Both the position numbers and the translations under genes were made by a program. Shown piece by piece: positions 18,725-26,275 of a stretch of DNA of 64,000 bases. The notes below the pieces were generated by a model. It searched no databases, was not told the DNA's origin, and saw only the letters and a list, made by a program, of their open reading frames with translations. The stretch is from Pseudoxanthomonas broegbernensis (lineage in GTDB: Bacteria > Pseudomonadota > Gammaproteobacteria > Xanthomonadales > Xanthomonadaceae): assembly GCF_014202435.1 (NCBI RefSeq), contig NZ_JACHGU010000003.1, positions 248,001-312,000 of the forward strand, given 5' to 3'. How positions within the stretch are numbered: the first letter of the stretch is position 1; every line of letters starts with the position of its first letter.

Positions 18725-19825
18725 ATGCTTTTCGAGACCCTCGCCACTTCCGGCCACGAGCAGGTGGTCTTCTGCAACAACCCAGAAGCCGGCCTGAAGG
18801 CCATCGTCGCCGTGCACAACACGGTCCTCGGCCCGGCGCTGGGCGGCGTGCGCATGCGGCCCTACGCCAACGAGGCCGACGCGGTGCGCGACGTCCTGCG
18901 CCTGAGCCGGACGATGACCTACAAGAACGCGCTGGCCGGGCTCAACATCGGCGGCGGCAAGGCGGTGATCCTGGGCGACCCGAAGACGGACAAGAGCGAG
19001 GTCCTGCTGCGCGCCTTCGGCCGCGCGGTGGAGGCGCTGGGCGGGCGCTACATCACCGCCGAGGACGTGGGCACCGACGTCAACGACATGGAACTGCTGT
19101 ACCTGGAGACCGAGTACGTCACCGGCGTGCACCAGGTCCACGGCGGCTCCGGCGACCCGGCCCCGTTCACCGCCTACGGCACCCTGCAGGGCCTGATGGC
19201 GTCGCTGCAGCGCAAGTTCGGCCACGAGGAGGTGGGCAAGGTCAGCATCGCCGTCCAGGGCCTGGGCCACATCGGCATGGAACTGGCCAAGCTGCTCAAG
19301 GAGCGCGGCGCCAAGCTGTTCGTCGCCGACCTGGACCCGGCCAAGGTCGAGCGCGCGGTGACCGAATTCGGCGCCGAGGCGGTGGCCTGCGGCGACATCC
19401 ACGAGGTGCCGGCCGACGTGTTCGCCCCCTGCGCGATGGAAGGCGGCATCGACGAGCGCACGCTGGAGCGGCTCAAGGCCAAGATCGTGTGCGGCTCGGC
19501 CAACAACCAGCTCGCCAGCCACGCCATCGGCGACGAACTGCATCGCCGCGGCATCCTCTATGCGCCCGACTACGCGGTCAATGCCGGCGGGGTGATGAAC
19601 GTCTCGCTGGAGATCGACGGCTACAACCGCGAGCGCGCCATGCGCCTGATCCGCAGCATCTACCACAACGTCGGCAAGGTCTTCGACCTGTCCGAGCGCG
19701 AGGACATCAGCCCGCAGTACGCGGCCGACCGCATCGCCGAGGCGCGGCTGGCCGCCGTCGGCCGGCTCAAGCTGCCGATGGGCCGGGCCACGCCGCGGAT
19801 GCGGCACCTGCGCGGCGAGCGCTGA
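18725..19825 (+). CDS. Leucine dehydrogenase-type Glu/Leu/Phe/Val dehydrogenase
   Basis: NAD-dependent oxidative deaminase of branched-chain amino acids, 366 aa. The substrate domain has the GPALGGVRMRPYA motif and the catalytic-lysine region TYKNALAGLNIGGGKAVI. The cofactor domain has GLGHIG at about 180 and the family signature CGSANNQLA. Leucine or valine is the likely substrate by length and motifs, as against the longer glutamate dehydrogenases. It is divergent from the TetR gene; TTAGAAT at 18581-18587 could be a -10 element, but no good -35 was seen. The isovaleryl-CoA dehydrogenase gene follows 240 bp downstream on the same strand, consistent with leucine breakdown. Confidence 0.88.
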   Translation: MLFETLATSGHEQVVFCNNPEAGLKAIVAVHNTVLGPALGGVRMRPYANEADAVRDVLRLSRTMTYKNALAGLNIGGGKAVILGDPKTDKSEVLLRAFGRAVEALGGRYITAEDVGTDVNDMELLYLETEYVTGVHQVHGGSGDPAPFTAYGTLQGLMASLQRKFGHEEVGKVSIAVQGLGHIGMELAKLLKERGAKLFVADLDPAKVERAVTEFGAEAVACGDIHEVPADVFAPCAMEGGIDERTLERLKAKIVCGSANNQLASHAIGDELHRRGILYAPDYAVNAGGVMNVSLEIDGYNRERAMRLIRSIYHNVGKVFDLSEREDISPQYAADRIAEARLAAVGRLKLPMGRATPRMRHLRGER

Positions 19826-20062
19826 CCCACCGCCCCTGCCCGGTCCGTCCCGCGGCAGCCCTCGGCGGAAATGCGCCACGCCGGCGCCCGCACTTGTTCC
19901 CGGCCTTCCCGCCGCCGGCAGGCATTCCCCCGCAGCATCGCGATGGCGCATCCTGGCGGGTGTCCTTCCGCGCCGGGACCCCGGTTGTGCGAACGCACGT
20001 GTGGCGCCCGGGGTGGGTCGCTACACTAGAAACAGATGAAACCATCAAGAAGGGGAGGTCCG

Positions 20063-21220
20063 ATGCGAACGTTCCGGCTGGGAGAGGACATCGACGCCCT
20101 GCGCGAGGCGGTGCGCCGCTTCGCCGACGCCGAGATCGCGCCGCGCGCCGCCCGCATCGACGAGGACAACGCGTTCCCGCAGGACCTGTGGCCCAAGCTG
20201 GGCGAACTGGGCCTGCTCGGCGTGACCGTGGCCCCGGAGCACGGCGGCAGCGGCCTGGGCTACCTGGCCCACCTGGTGGCGATGGAGGAGATCTCGCGCG
20301 CCTCCGGCTCGGTGGGCCTGAGCTACGGCGCCCATTCCAACCTGTGCCTGTCCAACCTGTACCTCAACGGCAGCGACGCGCAGCGCGCCCGGTACCTGCC
20401 CCGGCTGTGCACCGGCGAGTGGAAGGGGGCGCTGGCCATGAGCGAGCCCGGCGCCGGTTCCGACGTGGTCGGCTCGATGGCCTGCCGCGCCGAACTGCGC
20501 GACGGCGCCTGGGTCGCCAACGGCAACAAGATGTGGATCACCAACGGCCCCGAAGCCGACGTGCTGATCGTCTACATGCGCACCGCCGGCAGGGAGGCGG
20601 GCAGCCGCTGCATGACCGCCTTCATCGTCGAGCGCGGGATGGCGGGCTTCTCCACCGCGCAGAAGCTGGACAAGCTGGGCATGCGCGGCTCCAACACCTG
20701 CGAGCTGGTGTTCGAGGACTGCCGGATTCCGGCCGAGAACGTGCTGGGCGAGGTGAACCACGGCGTGCACGTGCTGATGAGCGGGCTGAACACCGAGCGC
20801 CTGGTGCTCAGCGGCGGCCCCATCGGGCTGATGCAGGCGGCGCTGGACATCGCCCTGCCCTACGTGCGCGAGCGGCGCCAGTTCGACGCGCCGGTCGGCA
20901 GCTTCGGCCTGATGCAGGGCAAGCTGGCGGACATGTATACCGCGCTGCAGTCGTCCCGCGCCTTCGCCTACCAGGTGGCGCGCGACTTCGACGCCGGCCA
21001 CGCTTCGCGCGCGGCCGCCGCCGGCTGCCTGCTGCACGCCTCCGAGGCGGCGGTGCAGGTGGCGCTGGAGGCGATCCAGGCGCTGGGCGGCAACGGCTAC
21101 ATCAACGAGTTCGCCACCGGCCGCCTGCTGCGCGACGCCAAGCTCTACGCCATCGGCGCGGGCACCAACGAGATCCGGCGCATGCTGATCGGGCGCGAGC
21201 TGTTCGAGGGCCGGGGCTGA
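20063..21220 (+). CDS. ivd: Isovaleryl-CoA dehydrogenase (acyl-CoA dehydrogenase)
   Basis: A 385-aa FAD enzyme oxidising isovaleryl-CoA to 3-methylcrotonyl-CoA in leucine degradation. Acyl-CoA dehydrogenase signatures are present: [19 protein letters not shown], and the C-terminal [20 protein letters not shown]. The [15 protein letters not shown] segment contains the glutamate that serves as base in isovaleryl-type enzymes, rather than the later glutamate of short- and medium-chain enzymes. The ATG at 20063 is set by the strong AGGGGAGGT at 20051-20059. It follows leucine dehydrogenase. The further leucine genes (MccA/B, HMG-CoA lyase) are not in the window. Confidence 0.9.
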   Translation: MRTFRLGEDIDALREAVRRFADAEIAPRAARIDEDNAFPQDLWPKLGELGLLGVTVAPEHGGSGLGYLAHLVAMEEISRASGSVGLSYGAHSNLCLSNLYLNGSDAQRARYLPRLCTGEWKGALAMSEPGAGSDVVGSMACRAELRDGAWVANGNKMWITNGPEADVLIVYMRTAGREAGSRCMTAFIVERGMAGFSTAQKLDKLGMRGSNTCELVFEDCRIPAENVLGEVNHGVHVLMSGLNTERLVLSGGPIGLMQAALDIALPYVRERRQFDAPVGSFGLMQGKLADMYTALQSSRAFAYQVARDFDAGHASRAAAAGCLLHASEAAVQVALEAIQALGGNGYINEFATGRLLRDAKLYAIGAGTNEIRRMLIGRELFEGRG

Positions 21221-21272
21221 ACCCGGTGCGCGGCCCGGCCGGCCCATCGGCCCGGCGGCCGCACAAACGAAA

Positions 21273-21296
21273 AGGCCGCCGGTTTCCCGACGGCCT
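21273..21296 (-). terminator. Terminator for the Ala-rich lipoprotein gene
   Basis: A stem of AGGCCG-x-CGG / CCG-x-CGGCCT with a TTTC loop on the + strand, followed on the minus strand by TTTTCG. It lies about 30 bp after the lipoprotein stop. It may also stop ivd transcription from the other side, although no T-tract is present in that direction. Confidence 0.6.
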
Positions 21297-21325
21297 CCCC
21301 GTGTACGGCTGAAGCGCCAGCAGTA

Positions 21326-21667
21326 TTAGTGCTTGGCCTCTTCGGCGGCGTCCTTGGCCTGCTCGGCAACGTCCTGGGCGGCGTCGGCGGCGTCGGCGGC
21401 AGCGTCGGCAGCGGCGTCGGTCGCAGCGCCAGCGGTGGCGGCAGCGGCGTCGGCGGCGGTGTCGGCGGCGGCAGCAGCGGCGTCGGCGGCCACCTGGGCG
21501 GCGTCGGCGGTCTCGGCACCGGCAGCGGCAGCCGCGTCGGCAGCGGCCTGGGCCTCGGTGGCGGCGGCGTCAGCAGCGGCCGCAGCGTCCTGGGCCTGTT
21601 CCTGCTTCGAGCACGCGGCCAGGGCCAGACCCAGAGCCAGGGCGATCAGCAGCTTGTTGATGCTCAT
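21326..21667 (-). CDS. Ala-rich small lipoprotein
   Basis: A 113-aa protein with a lipoprotein signal (lipobox LAAC, Cys19), followed almost entirely by Ala with regularly spaced Asp, Glu, Gln and Thr, ending QAKDAAEEAKH. The mature part should form one long amphipathic or coiled helix, similar in style to Lpp/LEA-like proteins. Repeated ADAAADAA units come from GCGTCGGCGGC-type DNA repeats that could expand or contract. No enzymatic motif is present. A promoter-like TTGACA lies upstream and a terminator downstream, so it is a free-standing, probably strongly expressed gene. An envelope structural or stress role is only a guess. Confidence 0.75.
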   Translation of the reverse strand: MSINKLLIALALGLALAACSKQEQAQDAAAAADAAATEAQAAADAAAAAGAETADAAQVAADAAAAAADTAADAAAATAGAATDAAADAAADAADAAQDVAEQAKDAAEEAKH

Positions 21668-21721
21668 GTTGAATATTCCTCGTCGTTTAGTTTGGGCAAC
21701 GCGCCATTGCGCGCCAATAAC

Positions 21722-21749
21722 ATGATGACAAGCCCGTATCCGCTGTCAA
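21722..21749 (-). promoter_or_regulatory. Candidate sigma-70 promoter of the Ala-rich lipoprotein
   Basis: On the minus strand TTGACA (21749-21744) is separated by 16 bp from CATCAT (21727-21722), about 55 bp upstream of the ATG. The -35 is a perfect consensus and the -10 matches four of six positions. Confidence 0.4.
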
Positions 21750-21790
21750 GCGGCCACGGGGTCATTTTCGTAAAGAGGTCGTGAAAAAGA

Positions 21791-22966
21791 TTAAACCACT
21801 TCCAGCGCGATCGCGGTAGCCTCGCCGCCGCCGATGCACAGCGCGGCCACGCCCTTCTTCAGGCCGCGCTTGCGCAGGGCATTGATCAGGGTCACCACCA
21901 GCCGGGCGCCCGATGCGCCGATGGGGTGGCCCAGGGCGCAGGCGCCGCCGTTGACGTTGACCTTGGCGTGCGGGATGCCCAGTTCCTTGATCGGCGCCAT
22001 CGCCACCACGGCGAAGGCCTCGTTGATCTCGAACAGGTCCACGTCCTCCACCTTCCAGCCGGCCTTGTCCAGCAGGGTCGAGATGGCGCCGACCGGGGCG
22101 GTGGTGAACCACTCCGGCTGGTGCGAGAAGGTCTGGTGGCCAACGATCCGGGCCAGCGGCTGCAGGCCGCGGCGGGCGGCCTCCTCAGCCGAGAGCAGCA
22201 CGGTGGCCGCCGCGCCGTCGGAAATGGAGGAGGAACTGGCGGCGGTGACGCTGCCGTCCTTCTTGAACGCCGGGCGCAGGGTCGGGATCTTGGCCACGTC
22301 CGACTTGCCCGGCTGCTCGTCGCTGGCGAACTCGGCCTCGCCCTTGCGGGTGGCGACCTTGACCGGGACGATCTCGCCGTCGAACGCGCCCGAGGCCTGC
22401 GCCGCCTGGGCGCGCTGGACCGACTCGATGGCGAACGCGTCCTGGTCCTGGCGGCTGAAGCCGTACTTGGCCACGGTGGCTTCGGCGAACACGCCCATGG
22501 CCTGGCCGTCGTAGGGGTTGGTCAGGCCGTCCCAGGCCATGTGGTCCACCGCCTGGAAGCCGCCGTAGCGGTTGCCGGTGCGCGAATTGGGGATCAGGTG
22601 CGGCGCGTTGCTCATCGACTCCATGCCGCCGGCGACCACCACCGTGGCGGTGCCGGCCTTGATCAGGTCGTGCCCCAGCATGATCGCCTTCATGCCCGAG
22701 CCGCACACCTTGTTGATGGTGGTGGCGCCGGCCGAGGCCGGCAGGCCCGCGCCCAGCGCGGCCTGGCGCGCCGGCGCCTGGCCCAGGTTGGCCGGCAGCA
22801 CGCAGCCCATGATCACTTCGGACACGTCGGCGGCGGGGACGCCGGACTGCTCCAGGGCGGCGGCGATGGCGGTCGAGCCCAGCACCGGCGTGGGCACGCC
22901 GTTGAACTGGCCGAGGAAGGAGCCGATGGCGGTGCGCTTGGCGCCGGCGATGACGATGTCGGACAT
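21791..22966 (-). CDS. Acetyl-CoA C-acetyltransferase (thiolase)
   Basis: A 391-aa thiolase that condenses or cleaves acetoacetyl-CoA or other 3-ketoacyl-CoAs. The nucleophile is Cys88 in INKVCGSGMKA. The NEAFA motif, the GGACALGHPIGASG histidine motif and the second cysteine in CIGGGEA are all present. The size fits biosynthetic-type/AtoB thiolases. ATG 22966 (MSDIVIAG) matches the conserved family N-terminus. It lies in the neighbourhood of branched-chain acyl-CoA genes, so it may supply the final thiolysis or ketone-body step. Confidence 0.92.
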   Translation of the reverse strand: MSDIVIAGAKRTAIGSFLGQFNGVPTPVLGSTAIAAALEQSGVPAADVSEVIMGCVLPANLGQAPARQAALGAGLPASAGATTINKVCGSGMKAIMLGHDLIKAGTATVVVAGGMESMSNAPHLIPNSRTGNRYGGFQAVDHMAWDGLTNPYDGQAMGVFAEATVAKYGFSRQDQDAFAIESVQRAQAAQASGAFDGEIVPVKVATRKGEAEFASDEQPGKSDVAKIPTLRPAFKKDGSVTAASSSSISDGAAATVLLSAEEAARRGLQPLARIVGHQTFSHQPEWFTTAPVGAISTLLDKAGWKVEDVDLFEINEAFAVVAMAPIKELGIPHAKVNVNGGACALGHPIGASGARLVVTLINALRKRGLKKGVAALCIGGGEATAIALEVV

Positions 22967-23179
22967 GGAGGATGGGCCTTCGAAGGGAGCGGGAGGGGGG
23001 TGCCGAATATCGGCGGCGATGTCATTATCGGCCCCGGGGAACGATTGACCAAATGCACGGGGCCGGGAGACCGGCGGGCCTGCGCGTGAGGGCGGCCGCC
23101 CCCGCACGGAGCGATACCGCCGCCTGCAACGGGCGGCGCGAGCACGCCATCAAACTCAAGGACACGAGGACGCATTTCC

Positions 23180-26167
23180 ATGACACAAAAGACGCTTGCC
23201 CTGGCCATTTTTTCGATCCTGGCCACCAGCCTTGCGGCCTGCGGCGGCGGCGGTGGAGGCGGCGGCAACGCCAGGCCCACCCCACCGTCTTCGACGCCGG
23301 TGACCGGTGGCGGGAACCAGACGCCGACGCCTACCCCTGATCCCACACCGGACCCGACTCCGGATCCCACCCCCGACCCCACCCCGGACCCCGATCCGGA
23401 CCCGGGCCAGGCCACGGGCCCGGAAAACCGGCAGCCGGCGATCGATGCCCACCTGGTGCTGACCGGCGCCGATGCGGCTCACGCGCTGGGCTACACCGGC
23501 CAGGGAGTCACCATCGGCCTGATAGACAGCGGCGTGCGCCGCGACCACCCCGCCCTGGACGGCAGGGTCGACGCCAGCTTCGTCCACGTCGGCGCCGGCA
23601 ACGACCTGTCGGTGGACGACAAGGTCGGCCACGGCACCACCGTGGCCCAGTTGGCCGCCGGTGCCCCGGTGGACATCTGGCCGGGCGGCGTGGCCCCGGA
23701 AGCGCGGATCGTCTCCTCCCGCAGCGTCGCCGATACCCCCGGCGGAGACGATGGTTCCGGCCAGGGCAACAAGGTGCTGCCGGGCCGGGGCTACGGCAAC
23801 TACTTCAAGCAGCTCAACCTGGAACTGGCCGACGCCGGCGCGCGCATCATCAACAACTCCTGGGGCGGGCTGTACTGGGATTCGCCCCTGGTCACCCGCG
23901 AGTTCGTCGACGCCTACCGCGAGTTCGTCATCGACCGCGGCGGCCTGGTGGTCTTCGCCAACGGCAATTCCGGGGAGGACCCGCGCTACCGTTCGCAGCC
24001 CGGCGACATCGCCGCGCTGCCCAGCAAGTCGCTTGGCGCCGCCGCGCTGGAACGCGGCTGGCTGACCGTGGCCGCGCTCAATCCCACCGAGCCCACCCCT
24101 ACCCTGACCAACTACTCGCAAGCCTGCGGCATCGCGATGAACTACTGCCTGACCGCGCCCGGCAACGTGGTCTATCCCGGGCCGGACGCCACCGCTGGCG
24201 ACCCGGCCTACATGTGGGGCGGCGGCACCTCGTACGCCGCGCCGCTGGTGTCCGGCGCCGCGGCGCTGGTATGGGAGGCCTTCCCCTACTTCGACAACGA
24301 CCTGGTCCGCCAGACCCTGCTGGGCACCGCCATCGACATCGGCGATCCCGGCCCGGATGAAGTCTTCGGCTATGGCCTGCTCAATGTCGGCAAGGCCGTG
24401 GACGGACCGGCGCGCTTCGACTGGGGCGATGTGAAGGTCACGCTGGGCGACGGCGACGTCTCGGTCTGGTTCAACGACATCGAGGGCAACGGCGGCCTGG
24501 TCAAGCGCGGCACCGGCGCCCTGGGCCTGGCCGGTCACGGAGGCTACAAGGGCGCCACCGTGGTGGAGGACGGCATGCTGATCGCGTTCAACGGGTTGTC
24601 GGGCAATGGCGTGAGGATCGGCAATGACGGCATGTTCGTCGGCGTGGGCGACATTGCCGGCAAGGTCGTCAACACCGGCTGGCTGATCGCCGGCGACGGT
24701 ACCGACGGCATGCGGATACTGGGCGATTTCTACAACCAGGACTGGCCGCTCACGTCCGACTGGGGAATTCTTTCCGTCTGGCTGGGCGCACCGCTGGAAG
24801 TGGAAGGCAAGGCCTACCTCGGCAACGGCCTGACGCAGCCCAAGGGCGCGCTCTACATCGAAGGCGTGCGCGACGGCTACGCCACCACCGGCAAGGACGC
24901 GGTGGTACATGCCACTGGCGGCGTGGATGGCCGCTTCAAGGACCTGGTCCTGTCCGAACCCGACATCGTGCTGGTCAACTACAGCCTCGACTACGACGCC
25001 AACAACGCCTACCTGCTGACCACGCGCGTGGACGTGAACGCCGCGGCCACCGCCTGGGGGCTGCCGCAGCCCACGCTCGCGGCCGCCGGGCGCATGGAGC
25101 AGGCGATGCGCGCCATCGACGGACAACTGGCGCTGGCGCAGCCCGGCGGCGGGATCGACGGCGCGTTCATCGACGCGGCCGGACGCTTCCAGGGTGCCCC
25201 CAACGCCGAGGCGGCGGCCCTGTCCCTGCGCAGCCTGTCCGGCCAGTTGCACGGTGCGGCGGCGGCGATGACCTTCGAGAGCATCGATGCCAGCCGCCGG
25301 GCGGCCAGCGGCCGTTTCGACCGCTTCCGCGGCGGGAGCGAGGACGCCGGCAGTTGGGCCACGAACATCGCCCGCGATGGCGGCCTGTCGCTGGCCGGCT
25401 TCGACTCGGTGGGCATGTCCGCGCGCGGCGAGGCGGTCGGCCATGACGTCGCCTCCGGCCGGAATGCCCTGCTCGGCGTGGCCATGAGCCGGCAGCAGCA
25501 GAACGGCTGGCTGTCGGCCCTGGGCGACCGGGTGCAGGGCTACCAGTACGAGAGCCAGGTGTATGCGGGATGGCTGGATGGGGACCGCTATGTCCAGGGC
25601 CGCGTGGGCGTGGGCAAGTTCGAGCGGCAGATGCAGCGCAACCTGCGCCTGGGCACCGGGGTGGACGGCGTGGGCGCGCAACTGTCCGGCAGCTACTCCA
25701 CCCTCAACGTCGAGGCCGGCCACGGGCTGCACCTGGCCGGCGGCATGCTGACGCCGTACCTGGGCATGGACCACACCCGGATGGAGAACGACGGTTTCCA
25801 GGAAGCCGGTGCCGGCGGCCTGGGGCTGCGCGCCGCCGACCGGGACACCACCCGCACCCAGGGCTACCTGGGCCTGCGCGGCGAACGCCACTGGCGGCTC
25901 GGCCACGGGGTATCGCTGTCGGTGGACGCGGGCGGCGAGTGGCAGCGCCGGCTGCATTCGGAGGGCGAGATGTTCGACGCCAGCTTCGTGGGCATCGAGC
26001 AGTGGCAGCCGCTGTACGGCATCGGCCTGGCCGAACGCAGCCGCCTGTACCGGCTGGGCGTGGGCGCTTCGCACACGCGCCACCGCGTGCGGCTGGACTA
26101 CGACCACCGCGCCAGCGACCGCTTCGACGACCGCCAGGTGAACCTGCAGTACCGGCTGGCGTTCTGA
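23180..26167 (+). CDS. Lipoprotein-type subtilisin (S8) autotransporter
   Basis: A 995-aa surface protease. A lipoprotein signal ends at Cys21 (lipobox LAAC) and is followed by eight glycines and a Pro-Thr-Asp-Pro repeat linker (about 48-76). The S8 peptidase domain (about 95-400) has an intact triad: D116 (GLIDSGV), H151 (VGHGTTVA) and S351 (GGGTSYAAP). A passenger stem follows, and an outer-membrane beta-barrel occupies about 715-995, ending in RLAF with terminal Phe. The combination of lipobox, subtilisin and autotransporter resembles Neisseria NalP, which is lipid-anchored before release from the cell surface. It stands alone. The linker repeats are encoded by near-identical CCGGACCC/CCCACCCC-type units (about 23336-23405). 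Confidence 0.9.
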   Translation: MTQKTLALAIFSILATSLAACGGGGGGGGNARPTPPSSTPVTGGGNQTPTPTPDPTPDPTPDPTPDPTPDPDPDPGQATGPENRQPAIDAHLVLTGADAAHALGYTGQGVTIGLIDSGVRRDHPALDGRVDASFVHVGAGNDLSVDDKVGHGTTVAQLAAGAPVDIWPGGVAPEARIVSSRSVADTPGGDDGSGQGNKVLPGRGYGNYFKQLNLELADAGARIINNSWGGLYWDSPLVTREFVDAYREFVIDRGGLVVFANGNSGEDPRYRSQPGDIAALPSKSLGAAALERGWLTVAALNPTEPTPTLTNYSQACGIAMNYCLTAPGNVVYPGPDATAGDPAYMWGGGTSYAAPLVSGAAALVWEAFPYFDNDLVRQTLLGTAIDIGDPGPDEVFGYGLLNVGKAVDGPARFDWGDVKVTLGDGDVSVWFNDIEGNGGLVKRGTGALGLAGHGGYKGATVVEDGMLIAFNGLSGNGVRIGNDGMFVGVGDIAGKVVNTGWLIAGDGTDGMRILGDFYNQDWPLTSDWGILSVWLGAPLEVEGKAYLGNGLTQPKGALYIEGVRDGYATTGKDAVVHATGGVDGRFKDLVLSEPDIVLVNYSLDYDANNAYLLTTRVDVNAAATAWGLPQPTLAAAGRMEQAMRAIDGQLALAQPGGGIDGAFIDAAGRFQGAPNAEAAALSLRSLSGQLHGAAAAMTFESIDASRRAASGRFDRFRGGSEDAGSWATNIARDGGLSLAGFDSVGMSARGEAVGHDVASGRNALLGVAMSRQQQNGWLSALGDRVQGYQYESQVYAGWLDGDRYVQGRVGVGKFERQMQRNLRLGTGVDGVGAQLSGSYSTLNVEAGHGLHLAGGMLTPYLGMDHTRMENDGFQEAGAGGLGLRAADRDTTRTQGYLGLRGERHWRLGHGVSLSVDAGGEWQRRLHSEGEMFDASFVGIEQWQPLYGIGLAERSRLYRLGVGASHTRHRVRLDYDHRASDRFDDRQVNLQYRLAF

Positions 26168-26181
26168 GCGCGAAGCGACGC

Positions 26182-26206
26182 GGCCGGCTCCACGACGGAG
26201 CCGGCC
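26182..26206. terminator. Hairpin after the autotransporter gene
   Basis: A 10-bp perfect stem (GGCCGGCTCC / GGAGCCGGCC) with a 5-nt loop, 14 bp after the stop codon. No T-tract, so it may act as an mRNA 3'-end stabiliser or a weak terminator ahead of the stronger hairpin at 26222. Confidence 0.5.
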
Positions 26207-26221
26207 ACCTGTCCCGAAACG

Positions 26222-26254
26222 CAACGGCCCGGGGAGTGCTTCCCCGGGCCGTTG
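26222..26254. terminator. Bidirectional hairpin between autotransporter and acnB
   Basis: A 13-bp perfect stem (CAACGGCCCGGGG and its complement) with a 7-nt loop, lying between two convergent genes. It is very stable in both directions. The following sequence is only weakly T-rich. Confidence 0.6.
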
Positions 26255-26275
26255 TCGTCGTCACCGCGGACGCGA

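Noticed and set aside
16804-21312. 1500-codon open frame on the + strand
   Set aside because: Arg/Pro/Gly-rich translation without domains, overlapping five well-supported genes on both strands; a GC-driven artefact.
21340-21620. Short GC-rich repeats resembling a repeat array
   Set aside because: Not a CRISPR: the units are codon repeats for Ala-Asp in a lipoprotein gene, with no unique spacers of constant length.
23336-23405. Tandem CCGGACCC/CCCACCCC-like units
   Set aside because: Not an independent element; they encode the Pro-Thr-Asp-Pro linker of the autotransporter.
23156-26224. 1000-codon antisense frame opposite the autotransporter
   Set aside because: No recognisable domain; the autotransporter has signal, triad and barrel in the opposite strand.
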